Assembly (NCBI GenBank): GCA_964630755.1
Contig: CAZVYS010000007.1
Location: forward strand, 1-36,287
Direction of reading: 5' to 3'
Length of the DNA stretch: 36,287 bases
From: CAZVYS01 sp964630755
Lineage (GTDB): Bacteria > Patescibacteriota > Microgenomatia > UBA1400 > CG1-02-47-37
In this document: positions 1-8,101 of the stretch, in pieces
Position numbering within the stretch: position 1 is the stretch's first letter
Layout of the letters: each line of letters opens with the position of its first letter
Program-made: the position numbers and the translations under genes
Notes under the pieces: generated by a model
Databases searched by the model: none
Told to the model about the DNA's origin: nothing
Seen by the model: the letters and a program-made list of their open reading frames with translations, nothing else

Positions 1-450
1 GATGAGATAGATACAGTTCATGGTATTCCGCATTCTGGCAATTTTTTAGCTACAGCAGTTGCAGTTGAATTGGGGGAGGGAGTTAGATTACATAGTTCGA
101 GAAAAGATCAAAATATACCCACTTCATGGAAGGATGTTTATAGAGAGGAAGTAAGATCTTTTACTACTAGCAGTTCTGGAGTAGATGTGTTTGCTGGTAT
201 TAATTTGTCCTTTGTTAAAAAAGGGGATAAGGTTTTGGTTTTGGATGATGTTTGTGCCAAGGGAGAAACTGGTTTAAAGATAGTTCAGGGGCTTAAAGAT
301 CGTGGTGTTAAAGTAGTTGGATTTGCGGTTTTGTTTGATAAAGTATTTCAGGAAGGACTTCAATTAATTAAAGAGACAGGCATTAAAGTGTTTTCTTGCG
401 TAAGAGTTAAAGAACTAGGTAAGTTTGATCAAGTAGTTTTGATGGACTGA
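1..450 (+). CDS. Phosphoribosyltransferase family protein (5' partial)
   Basis: The reading frame is open from base 1, so the gene starts outside the window. The visible 149 residues carry the type I phosphoribosyltransferase PRPP-binding signature VLVLDDVCAKGET (two acidic residues, then a small loop ending in G-E-T), preceded by a GIPHSGNFLATAVA segment of the kind that forms the pyrophosphate loop. Such enzymes join a nucleobase (purine, xanthine or orotate) to PRPP in the cytoplasm. The stop overlaps the kinase ATG by one base (TGATG) and guaA follows, so a purine base is the likelier substrate by context, but orotate cannot be excluded because the N-terminal hood is missing. Family call is firm; substrate is inference. 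Confidence 0.8.
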   Translation, partial: DEIDTVHGIPHSGNFLATAVAVELGEGVRLHSSRKDQNIPTSWKDVYREEVRSFTTSSSGVDVFAGINLSFVKKGDKVLVLDDVCAKGETGLKIVQGLKDRGVKVVGFAVLFDKVFQEGLQLIKETGIKVFSCVRVKELGKFDQVVLMD

Positions 451-1073
451 TGGCAAAATACAAATTTATTACAGTCATTGGAAATATTGCCGCGGGAAAG
501 AGTACTTTAGTAGAGTTATTATCGGAAAAAATGCCAGCTAGAGAAGTGCCAGCTGATAGTTTGTTTCGGATTAATCCGTTTTTTCCATTGGCTTTGACTG
601 ATAGAGTTCGGTGGTCATTGGCTTCAGATTTGTGGTTTTTGTATGAAAGAGTCAAGATGACTCGAGATATTCCTGAGCAGGTAAAGAGAAATCATGTTGT
701 GGTAGATAGTGGTTTACCAATGAGTTTTGTATATGCCAGAAGTCGTTTAGTGCATGGATATTTAACTGATGACGAGTGGGAATTATACAAAGCGATTCAT
801 GATGAAATTATTCCTAAGACTAGATTTCCGGATAAAGTAATTTATCTTAAGGCACCGATTGATATGATTTTAGAGAGAATAAAAAAGCGTGATCGTAAGT
901 TTGAGCTTAAACATTATAATCGTAAGTATTTAAAAGGACTGGCTATTGGTTTGGGTTTGGTAGTGAAAAAACTAGAGGTAAATAAAGTGAAGATTGTTCC
1001 GGTTGATGTAGCAAAAGTAGATTTTGTTAAGAATGAGGCAGACTTACAAGGATTGATTGATAGTGTATTATAA
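450..1073 (+). CDS. Deoxynucleoside kinase family protein (dNK / dGK-dCK type)
   Basis: The 207-aa protein has a Walker A loop GNIAAGKST at residues 11-19, a DSG triplet at 86-88 in the place of the substrate-contacting D/E-R-S segment, and a basic LID-like stretch IKKRDRKFE at 144-152. This is the layout of bacterial deoxynucleoside kinases, which phosphorylate salvaged deoxynucleosides with ATP. Length fits the family (about 200-220 aa). It overlaps the upstream phosphoribosyltransferase by one base and sits 4 bases before guaA, so all are likely co-transcribed. The base preference (A, G or C) cannot be read from the sequence. A thymidylate-kinase-like fold is an alternative but the DSG and LID patterns favour dNK. 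Confidence 0.8.
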   Translation: MAKYKFITVIGNIAAGKSTLVELLSEKMPAREVPADSLFRINPFFPLALTDRVRWSLASDLWFLYERVKMTRDIPEQVKRNHVVVDSGLPMSFVYARSRLVHGYLTDDEWELYKAIHDEIIPKTRFPDKVIYLKAPIDMILERIKKRDRKFELKHYNRKYLKGLAIGLGLVVKKLEVNKVKIVPVDVAKVDFVKNEADLQGLIDSVL

Positions 1074-1077
1074 AAAT

Positions 1078-2604
1078 ATGATTGTTGTTGTTGATTTTGG
1101 TTCGCAAACTGCTCATTTAATAGCAAGAAGAGTGCGGGAGCTGGGTGTTTATAGTGAGATAGTTTCATATCAAGGGGCTTTAAAGAAAATTAAAAGCATG
1201 GAAAAGGTTGAAGGGATTATTTTATCTGGTGGACCGGCAACAATATATTTTAAGGATGCTTTAACAATTGAATCGGAGGCTTTTGAGCTGGGTGTACCTG
1301 TTTTAGGAATTTGTTATGGCATGCAGGTAATGGGGCATGAGCTTAAGGGTAAGGTTAAACAAGGTAGTGCTCAAGAATATGGAGGTGTTAAGGCTAGGTT
1401 AAATAGTTGCAAGCTGTTTAAAGGGATTACTGGAGTTCAGCGAGTTTGGATGAGCCATAGTGATCAAGTGGTAAAGCTACCTAAAGGATTTAAAGCTGTA
1501 GGCAATACAAAGAATACCAAAAATATAGCTATGAGTGATGAGAAAAGAAATCTGTTTGGAGTGCAGTTTCATCCGGAAGTTAATCATACAGAAAATGGCA
1601 TGAAGATTTTAAAAAACTTTGTGTTTGGTATTTGTGAGTCTCAAAAGAATTGGGATAAAGCTAAGTGGTTAAGACGAGAGATAAAAGATATTAAAAAGAC
1701 TGCTGGTAGTGATCGAGTTATTTGTGGTTTGTCTGGAGGAGTGGATTCTTCAACTGCGGCGGCCATGGTGTATAAAGCAATAGGAAAACAGCTTAAATGT
1801 GTATATGTTGATACAGGTTTGATGAGGATGAACGAAACCGAGCAGGTTGAAAAAGATTTTAAAAAGATGTTTTCTGGAAGTTTAGTAATTGTAAAAGCTG
1901 AGAAGCAGTTTTTAAAAGCGTTAAAAGGACAAATAGATCCAGAGAAAAAAAGAATGATAATTGGAGAATTGTTTATTCGGATTTTTGAAAAAGAGGCTAA
2001 AAAGTGGGGTAAAGTTAAATGGTTGGTGCAAGGGACGATTTATCCTGATGTGATCGAGAGCGCTAAGAGTCATGATAGTGCAAAAGTAATTAAGTCTCAT
2101 CACAATGTGGGAGCACTTCCTGAAAGAATGGATTTTAAGCTGATCGAGCCATTAAAAGATTTGTATAAGGACGAAGTGAGGGTAATTGCTAAAAAATTAG
2201 GTTTTGAAAAGCATATTGTTTGGAGGCAGCCGTTTCCTGGTCCGGGCTTGGCTATTCGGGTAAGAGGAGAAGTAACTAAAGAAAGACTAGATAGATTAAG
2301 GACAGCTGAAGCAATTTTACGAGAAGAGATGTTAAAGTATTTAAAGATTGAAGATACTTGGCAGACCCATGCTATTTATGTGCCGATCAAGACTACTGGT
2401 GTAAAAGGGGATGAGAGGAGTTTTGAAGAGATGATTGCCATTAGGTCGCTTGAAAGCAAGGATGCCATGACCGGGGACTGGACGAGATTGCCCTATGAGA
2501 TGTTAGCAAAAGTGTCGAGCAGGATTGTTAACGAAGTAAAAGGAATTAATCGAGTAGTTTATGACATTACTACTAAGCCGCCCGGAACGGTTGAATGGGA
2601 GTAG
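1078..2604 (+). CDS. guaA: GMP synthase (glutamine-hydrolysing)
   Basis: This converts XMP to GMP using ATP and glutamine ammonia. The 508-aa protein has an N-terminal class I glutamine amidotransferase with nucleophile Cys79 in GICYGMQ and His165/Glu167 in QFHPEV. The ATP-pyrophosphatase loop SGGVDSS lies at 219-225, and the C-terminal dimerisation domain ends in the family's typical TTKPPGTVEWE. Length is slightly below the usual 515-525. The ATG at 1078 is chosen because it begins directly with the MIVVVDFGSQ strand; a TTG at 1057 would add seven residues overlapping the kinase. It is preceded by a nucleotide kinase and overlaps the HD gene by 10 bases. With the IMPDH-like gene at 15645-16739 it would complete IMP to GMP. 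Confidence 0.97.
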   Translation: MIVVVDFGSQTAHLIARRVRELGVYSEIVSYQGALKKIKSMEKVEGIILSGGPATIYFKDALTIESEAFELGVPVLGICYGMQVMGHELKGKVKQGSAQEYGGVKARLNSCKLFKGITGVQRVWMSHSDQVVKLPKGFKAVGNTKNTKNIAMSDEKRNLFGVQFHPEVNHTENGMKILKNFVFGICESQKNWDKAKWLRREIKDIKKTAGSDRVICGLSGGVDSSTAAAMVYKAIGKQLKCVYVDTGLMRMNETEQVEKDFKKMFSGSLVIVKAEKQFLKALKGQIDPEKKRMIIGELFIRIFEKEAKKWGKVKWLVQGTIYPDVIESAKSHDSAKVIKSHHNVGALPERMDFKLIEPLKDLYKDEVRVIAKKLGFEKHIVWRQPFPGPGLAIRVRGEVTKERLDRLRTAEAILREEMLKYLKIEDTWQTHAIYVPIKTTGVKGDERSFEEMIAIRSLESKDAMTGDWTRLPYEMLAKVSSRIVNEVKGINRVVYDITTKPPGTVEWE

Positions 2605-3242
2605 AAAAAGGAAATTTTGATTTATTCATTGACTCCAGTGGCAGAGAAGTAGATTTTTTATTTAAAGAAGAAGTGTTTTTAAGAAATATAATTATTCCTG
2701 CGCTAGATGAGTGTAGGCCTGATTATGATAAACCTCACACTGAAGGGGTTGTTTTTTGGACAAAGCAGATACTTGAGGAAAGACCAGATTTAGATAGTAA
2801 AGTTTTGATTACAGCTGCTTATTTACATGACTATGGTTATTTTGGTCTCTTTGGAGAGGAAACTGATTGGGATGAGGTTCAGGATAGAAAGCAAGCTCAT
2901 ATGGTTAGGGGTGCGGAAATGGCCAGAGAGTTGTTAAGTCAACATTGGTTTCAAGGTGGGTATACGGCTGAGCAAATTGATAAAATAGCTTCACTAGTAT
3001 TGATTCATGATCGACTTGACAAGATTTCTGGAGAAGAAGAAACGTTACTTGTAGAAGCAGATACTTTAGGAAATTTAGACACTGATTTTATCAAGCCAAC
3101 TTTTTCTGATGAGGATAATGAAAGATTTATTAAGGAAGTTGAAAGAAAGCGAAGGCCGTTGTTTAGAAATGCAAGAGCGCTAGAAGCTTATCCAGAAGTG
3201 CTTGAAAAGAGAATGGAGTTTTATCAAGAAATGTCTGGTTAA
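2595..3242 (+). CDS. HD-domain phosphohydrolase
   Basis: The 215-aa protein has the full metal-ligand set of the HD superfamily: His48 (PHTEGV), His78-Asp79 (AAYLHDYGY), His102 (KQAHMVRG) and Asp156 (VEADTLGN). HD proteins hydrolyse phosphate esters of nucleotides or related compounds; the exact substrate is unknown. Translation starts at an ATG inside the last codons of guaA (10-base overlap), so it is probably translationally coupled and may act on nucleotides. The TAA stop is the first half-turn of a palindromic REP-like repeat, and a second, diverged copy of the last 14 codons lies 0.8 kb downstream (3991-4035), pointing to rearrangement at this 3' end. Confidence 0.85.
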   Translation: MGVEKGNFDLFIDSSGREVDFLFKEEVFLRNIIIPALDECRPDYDKPHTEGVVFWTKQILEERPDLDSKVLITAAYLHDYGYFGLFGEETDWDEVQDRKQAHMVRGAEMARELLSQHWFQGGYTAEQIDKIASLVLIHDRLDKISGEEETLLVEADTLGNLDTDFIKPTFSDEDNERFIKEVERKRRPLFRNARALEAYPEVLEKRMEFYQEMSG

Positions 3243-3268
3243 ATTCGAGGTTCCGAACCTCGAATTTA
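3240..3268. repeat. REP-like palindrome, copy 1
   Basis: A perfect inverted repeat of 14-bp arms around one base, with core ATTCGAGGTTC-C-GAACCTCGAAT. It starts on the stop codon of the HD gene and ends one base before the stop of the convergent transposase. It is one of three copies in 730 bp, and is presumably a substrate of the adjacent RAYT transposase. As RNA it would be a strong hairpin and could end transcription from both sides. Confidence 0.9.
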
Positions 3269-3919
3269 TTATTCAAGAGTGAGAGTTTCAATTTTACCGG
3301 CTTCTTTATCTGTGATGGTTGTTTTGAAAAATTTAAAGTAGTTTTTGGTTAGTTTAGTAACATATTTGGGGTAAAGCCAATCTAGAGGTTCTGCTTGTTT
3401 TAAATAAACTGGCAGCGATGAATAAGGATAGTTCTCTAGCTTGTTAACTAGCTTGATTGGGTTTTTATGAATGTATTTAGAAAGATATAGAAGTTGCTCA
3501 GAGGTATCTACAACAACACTTTTAAATTTACCTTCAAAGAGAGAACCAGTGTGTTTGTATTTGTTTTGAAAATGCATTGCATAGGTGATTGATAGGCGTC
3601 GCATTAAATTAGAGATATTGTTTTTCTTTTTGGCTTTGGGTAATTGTTTTAAGAGTAAATGAAAATGGTTGGGCATTAAGCAATAAGTGACTAAGTGCAC
3701 CGTTGGTTCTTTTTCGAGGTTCGGAACCTCGAATTTATTGACAAGTTTTTGATAAGAGAAGTATTTAGTGCGGGGATATTTTAGATAATATGCAAGGATA
3801 TCTGAAAAGATTTCATAGTCTTGTTTATCTTTAAAGATTTTGTGTTTATAAGCCCCGCGATTGAAGATATGATAAAAGTGTTGAGGTTTGAAGTTTCTAT
3901 TGTAGTATTTACTGGGCAT
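3269..3919 (-). CDS. REP-associated tyrosine transposase (RAYT, Y1/IS200-like)
   Basis: The 216-aa protein matches the Y1 HUH transposase family. It has an N-terminal HFYHIFNRG segment, the metal-binding HUH motif in MPNHFHLLL (His85, His87), a helix with RRLSITYA, and a likely catalytic tyrosine in LSKYIHKNP (Tyr149). RAYTs are single-copy housekeeping relatives of IS200/IS605 TnpA that act on REP palindromes as single-stranded DNA. Here palindromes flank the gene on both sides (3240-3268 and 3935-3969), and a third lies in frame inside the gene, encoding about FEVPNLEK at residues 63-70. The gene is convergent to the HD gene, and the start ATG at 3919 lies 15 bp from the upstream palindrome. 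Confidence 0.9.
   Translation of the reverse strand: MPSKYYNRNFKPQHFYHIFNRGAYKHKIFKDKQDYEIFSDILAYYLKYPRTKYFSYQKLVNKFEVPNLEKEPTVHLVTYCLMPNHFHLLLKQLPKAKKKNNISNLMRRLSITYAMHFQNKYKHTGSLFEGKFKSVVVDTSEQLLYLSKYIHKNPIKLVNKLENYPYSSLPVYLKQAEPLDWLYPKYVTKLTKNYFKFFKTTITDKEAGKIETLTLE
3713..3733. repeat. REP-like palindrome, copy 2 (inside the transposase gene)
   Basis: A perfect 10-bp-arm inverted repeat TTCGAGGTTC-G-GAACCTCGAA. On its right flank it shares the CGAATTTATT extension of copy 1. It lies in frame in the RAYT coding sequence and keeps the gene open, encoding part of a loop between the N-terminal strand and the HUH strand. Confidence 0.9.
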
Positions 3920-3934
3920 TAAGTAATTTTATCA

Positions 3935-3969
3935 TAAAATATTCGAGGTTCCGAACCTTGAATATTTTA
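3935..3969. repeat. REP-like palindrome, copy 3
   Basis: A 35-bp inverted repeat with 17-bp arms around one base and a single mismatch (G opposite T, which would still pair as G-U in RNA). It shares the CGAGGTTCCGAACC core with copies 1 and 2 but has its own TAAAATAT outer arms. It sits 15 bp upstream of the transposase start. Confidence 0.9.
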
Positions 3970-3990
3970 AAGACAATGTCGTAATTTAAT

Positions 3991-4035
3991 CGTCCAGAAG
4001 TGCTTGAAAAGAGGATGGTGTTTTACGAGGGATAA
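3991..4035 (+). pseudogene. Relic of the HD-gene 3' end
   Basis: Fourteen codons plus TAA read RPEVLEKRMVFYEG, against YPEVLEKRMEFYQEMSG at the end of the HD gene (2595-3242). Twenty bases are identical (3192-3211 and 3994-4013). An in-frame TAA lies just upstream, so this is not a gene. It is most simply the displaced or duplicated tail of the HD gene, with the RAYT/REP unit lying between the two copies. Confidence 0.75.
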
Positions 4036-4043
4036 ATTTGTTG

Positions 4044-5285
4044 TTAGAGTTCTTCAGCTTTTAGCATTTTGTCTATTTGCTCTCGATTGCCTTCAAAAAC
4101 AAGTTGTATGCCTTCAGTTATACTTGGCGGGAGATAGTAAGCCTCTGACGGTTGAGAACTTTGGGAGAAGGCAAAATTCTGATTTTCACCTAAATATTTC
4201 CATAGATCTTTTAGATAGCTCCAAGGGGTGTCTTGTATATCTTCTTGGGAGATATTTGGGTTTATGACTTGCTGGATATAGTTTAAGATTTCTGGGTCTA
4301 TTAAGGGTTCGATTTGGCCTAAAATGCCTGTAACAATATTTTGACGTGTTCCTAAAAACCAGGTTAAAATTGATTCTTCAAGATCTGAGATTTGTTTGAA
4401 CATAGAGTCTTTGTTTGAGTTTTGACGTTGATTGATGATTCTTCTATCAGTGGAAAATATTGAGCTGATTTGATTTTTTATTTCGTCAAGGGGTTCAGTG
4501 CCATTAACTAGATTTTGAAAATCTTGATACCATTGATCAAAGCGAGGATTGCCATTTTCATCAGTTAGTTTAAATCTAAGGTAAGCTTCAACAGAAGGGT
4601 GAATAGCGCCAGCAAATAGATCTGGATTGGCAATGATGATTTCATCAGCACCAACATTGACTGTTTCTACTGCACATTTAGGACAAGGAGATAGACTGGT
4701 TAGTTGTCTAATATGCAATCCAGTATATTGAGAGTTTAGATCAGCTTCTGTAGATTCAGTTACCATGATGTCTCCTTGCTTTGCTAGGCTGTCGAGGATA
4801 ATAGGCATGGATTGATGGACAGAGTCGGGTCTTGGGCTCCAAATTTTTCTCCAGAGACTAATTGTTTCGGATTCTGCATGAGCCCTAGAATCAAATGTTA
4901 TCCAGTTTCGACCAAAAATTGTAATGGTAGGGGGGTTATTAAATTCATGAGGTAGAGTGATTGGTTGGCCTAATCTATTTTTAAATTTAGATTTAGAGAC
5001 CATGGCTGATTCGGGCAAGATAACTTGAAGAGCAGCAGCTATTCCATAATTTCCTGCATATCGAGTTTCGATGGCAATGGGTAAAATATGCCCAAAGGCC
5101 CATTCAAAAGATCCGGGCTCTCTATTTTGAAGATCGAGAATATCAGGCGTAGCTGAGTTAAAAATATCTACTAGTTGTTTTTGTCCTGCGTATGGAGGTG
5201 CCTCAGGCTGTGGGGAATTTAACCTTTTTTCTAAGAAGTCAAATCTTTCTTGACTTAACTGAGCGTGGTTCAGTTCTGGGAACAT
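4044..5285 (-). CDS. Hypothetical protein, 413 aa
   Basis: I do not recognise this protein. It has no clear signal peptide or membrane segment and is probably cytoplasmic. Visible features are a Pro-rich N-terminal region, one CxxC pair (CPKC at 201-204) in the middle, several Trp-rich segments and an acidic, helical C-terminal half. The single CPKC could hold half a zinc site but no partner pair is evident. The ATG at 5285 is preceded by a GGAAAG ribosome-binding-like sequence about 7 bases upstream. It lies 36 bp downstream of the nucleoside phosphorylase on the same strand, so they probably form one transcript. Plus-strand frames in this span are less protein-like and were rejected. Confidence 0.7.
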   Translation of the reverse strand: MFPELNHAQLSQERFDFLEKRLNSPQPEAPPYAGQKQLVDIFNSATPDILDLQNREPGSFEWAFGHILPIAIETRYAGNYGIAAALQVILPESAMVSKSKFKNRLGQPITLPHEFNNPPTITIFGRNWITFDSRAHAESETISLWRKIWSPRPDSVHQSMPIILDSLAKQGDIMVTESTEADLNSQYTGLHIRQLTSLSPCPKCAVETVNVGADEIIIANPDLFAGAIHPSVEAYLRFKLTDENGNPRFDQWYQDFQNLVNGTEPLDEIKNQISSIFSTDRRIINQRQNSNKDSMFKQISDLEESILTWFLGTRQNIVTGILGQIEPLIDPEILNYIQQVINPNISQEDIQDTPWSYLKDLWKYLGENQNFAFSQSSQPSEAYYLPPSITEGIQLVFEGNREQIDKMLKAEEL

Positions 5286-5321
5286 TTACGTTCTTTCCGG
5301 GCAGGGGGTGTATAGAGGGAA

Positions 5322-6092
5322 TTATATTTCTTTAATTAGATTAGTCAAGAGTTTGACCATTTTGGGGGCAGCTTTTTTGGATTCGTCTAATACTTCTTGG
5401 TGATCATGGACTACAAAGGCTAGGTTAGTTACAAAGGCAATGCTAAGACATTTAATTCCTAACCAGTTAGCCATGGTTATTTCTGGCACAGTGCTCATGC
5501 CAACAATGTCAGCGCCTAAGAAATGTAAAGCCATTTTGTCAGCTGGGGTTTCGTAGTTTGGGCCAGGGTAGTAGACATAAACGCCTTTTTGCATAGGAAG
5601 TTTCATCTCAGTCATGATTTTTTGAGCTTTATTTGAAAGTTTTTTAGAGTAGACATCTGACATGTTTTGGAATTGAGCGCCTTTAAGTGGACTTTGGCAA
5701 AAGAGGGTAATAAGGTCGGTAACTAGAGTAAAGTCGCCCACTTTGTATTTAGGGTTTAAGCCACCACAGGCGCAGGTGGTTATTAGGTTTTTAATGCCTA
5801 GTTTTTTGAATAATCGGATGGGTTCAGTGGCTTCGTAAGAGGTATGGCCTTCATAAACATGGAATCTGCCGGCCATGATGAGAACTGGTTTTTTAGCGAG
5901 TAAGCCGTAAACGAGTTGGCCTTTGTGGCCAGGAACAGTTGATTTAGCCTGAAAAAGGTCCTCGTAACCCCAAGTTTTGACGATTTTGACTTTACTAATG
6001 ACTTTGTTCCAGCCAGATCCAAGGATTAGGGCGGTTTTGGGCGGGTTTTTCTTAAGAGTAGTCTTGATTTGTGTTATAGGCCTATTTGTCAT
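5322..6092 (-). CDS. Purine nucleoside phosphorylase (PNP-I / MTAP family)
   Basis: This cleaves purine nucleosides with phosphate to free base and (deoxy)ribose-1-phosphate. Diagnostic segments in order are ALILGSGW (phosphate loop), GHKGQLVYG, MAGRFHVYEGH, CGGLNPKYKVGD, YYPGPNYETPAD, LGADIVGMSTVPE and VTNLA. All are typical of the trimeric inosine-guanosine phosphorylase branch. I chose the ATG at 6092 (256 aa) because the short helix before ALILGSG then matches family length. ATGs at 6113 and 6173 are in frame; the first would leave only 4 bp to the divergent gene and the second would overlap it. Methylthioadenosine as substrate is possible. It fits the purine-salvage theme of the first third of the window. 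Confidence 0.9.
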   Translation of the reverse strand: MTNRPITQIKTTLKKNPPKTALILGSGWNKVISKVKIVKTWGYEDLFQAKSTVPGHKGQLVYGLLAKKPVLIMAGRFHVYEGHTSYEATEPIRLFKKLGIKNLITTCACGGLNPKYKVGDFTLVTDLITLFCQSPLKGAQFQNMSDVYSKKLSNKAQKIMTEMKLPMQKGVYVYYPGPNYETPADKMALHFLGADIVGMSTVPEITMANWLGIKCLSIAFVTNLAFVVHDHQEVLDESKKAAPKMVKLLTNLIKEI

Positions 6093-6097
6093 ATAAT
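6069..6097 (+). promoter_or_regulatory. Putative promoter of the 6118 gene
   Basis: A perfect -10 TATAAT (6092-6097) lies 17 bp after TTGTGT (6069-6074). The expected start near 6104 would give a leader of about 14 bases without a Shine-Dalgarno sequence before the ATG at 6118. It overlaps the 5' end of the divergent phosphorylase gene. Confidence 0.5.
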
Positions 6098-6117
6098 CTA
6101 TTGATTTTAACATAATT

Positions 6118-8022
6118 ATGTCAAATTTTGCAGAGAGAATACCAGAATCAATAGATGTATTTAAGAGGTTCATTAGGCCTGAAAAAGCAGAATTTTTATT
6201 GCTAAGAGGTTCTCAACCACAGGGAATATTTGGAGAGTTATATACAACTGGAATGAAATGGGCACTGGCTGGGGATGTGATGCGTAGAGAAAGTGTTAGA
6301 ACCAGACCAGAAGCAGATATTTTTAGCAGAGAAAGATGGCAGGAGTCTGGTCAGCAGGCGAGAATATATGCTGAAGAAAGTATTCAGTTTTACTCAGAAG
6401 CAGCTATAGCAGATCGGGCTGGAAATGGGTATTTATTAAGTTTATTGGCCAGACTAGATGGTGAGAATGATAGTGAGTATGGTTTTAGATTGCATTTAAT
6501 AAGAGAAGATCCAGAATATTCTGACCATGGGGTGCCTCATGAAAGAAGGTTCGAGCGAATCATGGAGATGCTTTTGTTTAATGTACCAGAATTAAGACAT
6601 GGTTCAACAGCTATCACTAAGTTTTTGAGGTCTTTATATGTTAATATCAGCATGCATGATTCACCTCAAATTATTCGGGAGAGACAAAACAGGGATTTTA
6701 GAAATGAGATTGCGGCTGGTTTGGTAAAGGAGCTTGATGTAAAGCGATTACATGGAGTGGAAGCAACTTTAATGATGTTGGTAACTATTGAGAATTATGT
6801 GACGGAAGGTTTAGTAACCAGAGAAGAGGCGACTAGAATTATGGCTATTGCAGCAGTGATAGCTTCGGTTCATGAAGAGCCTGAGTTATTTGCCAAAAGA
6901 TGTCAAGCGACTATGGCAGCTGATCAATTTAAGTCAAGCAAGGATTTACTTAAAGCTTGGGATAATGGAGATGTCAACTGGCTTTCTATGTCTGGTTATG
7001 ATTATTGTCGTTTGCTTAAGGCTGGCAAAAAGGAAATTGGTAGAGGAGTAGAGTCTGAATTTGGAATGGATGGAAGTTTTGAAGATGAAAAATGGGAAGA
7101 GTTAGTAGGATTAAAAGAGGATCGAAGAACAATTAGAGAGTTAATTGGTTTAGATGATAGTTCTGTTTCTATTTCAGAAGCTCAGTTAATATCTGCTGCT
7201 GAAGTGTTTATTTTGTCAGATTTAATAGACATGTTGTATCCACCTAAGGAATCGATATTTAAGAAGTTTTTATCTCAGTATTCAAGAAAAAGGAATTTTT
7301 ATGAAGTGTCAATGTCTGAAGATTTGATAGAGATGGTTATGTATGGTCCAGGAAATGTAAAAGGATTTGATTGTGATGTGAGAAGAACTTTATGGGAGAA
7401 CTATCAGGCTTTACATTTGTTAAGAACGAGATTTGGTATAGGCCAGTATAAATTTATTGATGATTTTGTTTTCAAAGCAGTGAAGGGTAGCGTTTATGGA
7501 TTTTACAAGGCTGGTATGGAGTTAATGCAGGAAAAGCATGTAGAGATGGAAAGAGGAATAACAAGGGGAGGAATTATAGACCGAATTTATGGAGAAAGAA
7601 TGGGGAAAATGGATGATAAAATGATCAAAAGGAGATATAGAGCTAGTGATATGACTATCAATCACGTTGCTTTACTATTAGATAGATGGGAGATGAGAGT
7701 AGCATTGCAAAGTAAACCAGCTGGCTGGAAAGAATATGAGAGAAATGAGGTGGAGAATTTTCAAAGAGTGATGTTTCAGTTTATTAATATGTTTGGGATA
7801 ACTGCTGCAGAAAGAGAGGATTTTGAGGTAAGGTGGAGAAGAGGAGAAAGATTAGTTGATGGCCCTTATGATAGTTATGATATTACTATAAAACCTGAAG
7901 GGCCAAAACCAAAGTTATTAGTGCCAGCCTTAGACAGAGTTAACCAGTTAAGAGAATTTGTTCATATTAGACAGATAGAATCTTTAATAAATCAGGCAAG
8001 AGATTTGAATTTAACCATTTGA
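6118..8022 (+). CDS. Hypothetical protein, 634 aa, possibly a divergent HD-like helical protein
   Basis: I do not recognise the family. The protein is hydrophilic, strongly helical and without signal or membrane segments, so probably cytoplasmic. The middle of the N-terminal half holds His161 (LRHGSTA), His180-Asp181 (ISMHDSP), His252 (SVHEEPE) and Asp269 (MAADQFK). The order and rough spacing resemble an HD metal site, but the hydrophobic context is weak, so this is inference only. The C-terminal third is rich in Arg and Glu. It is transcribed alone, with a short divergent promoter region to the phosphorylase. A weak inverted repeat lies about 35 bp past its stop. Its size in such a compact genome argues for a real function. 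Confidence 0.75.
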   Translation: MSNFAERIPESIDVFKRFIRPEKAEFLLLRGSQPQGIFGELYTTGMKWALAGDVMRRESVRTRPEADIFSRERWQESGQQARIYAEESIQFYSEAAIADRAGNGYLLSLLARLDGENDSEYGFRLHLIREDPEYSDHGVPHERRFERIMEMLLFNVPELRHGSTAITKFLRSLYVNISMHDSPQIIRERQNRDFRNEIAAGLVKELDVKRLHGVEATLMMLVTIENYVTEGLVTREEATRIMAIAAVIASVHEEPELFAKRCQATMAADQFKSSKDLLKAWDNGDVNWLSMSGYDYCRLLKAGKKEIGRGVESEFGMDGSFEDEKWEELVGLKEDRRTIRELIGLDDSSVSISEAQLISAAEVFILSDLIDMLYPPKESIFKKFLSQYSRKRNFYEVSMSEDLIEMVMYGPGNVKGFDCDVRRTLWENYQALHLLRTRFGIGQYKFIDDFVFKAVKGSVYGFYKAGMELMQEKHVEMERGITRGGIIDRIYGERMGKMDDKMIKRRYRASDMTINHVALLLDRWEMRVALQSKPAGWKEYERNEVENFQRVMFQFINMFGITAAEREDFEVRWRRGERLVDGPYDSYDITIKPEGPKPKLLVPALDRVNQLREFVHIRQIESLINQARDLNLTI

Positions 8023-8057
8023 TTATTTATAATAGTTGTAATGGTGTAATTCTTCGA

Positions 8058-8091
8058 AAAACCAGTGAAAAGAGATTTAAGGTTTGGTTTT
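8058..8091 (+). terminator. Weak inverted repeat in the 6118-gene / glyA gap
   Basis: AAAACCA at 8058-8064 can pair with TGGTTTT at 8085-8091 around a 20-base loop, followed by GATTTT. It is short and A-T rich at the base, so it is at best a weak terminator. Nothing else except the glyA promoter and ribosome binding site is seen in the 114-bp gap. Confidence 0.25.
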
Positions 8092-8101
8092 GATTTTCCG
8101 G

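Noticed and set aside
4004..4267. Plus-strand 87-codon frame
   Set aside because: It lies opposite the 413-aa minus-strand gene and its sequence has no family resemblance; it is an antisense shadow, although it begins within the HD-gene relic.
6547..6560. GGTTCGAGC resembling a tRNA T-loop
   Set aside because: It lies inside a long open gene and no cloverleaf partners or acceptor stem were found; no tRNA was found anywhere.
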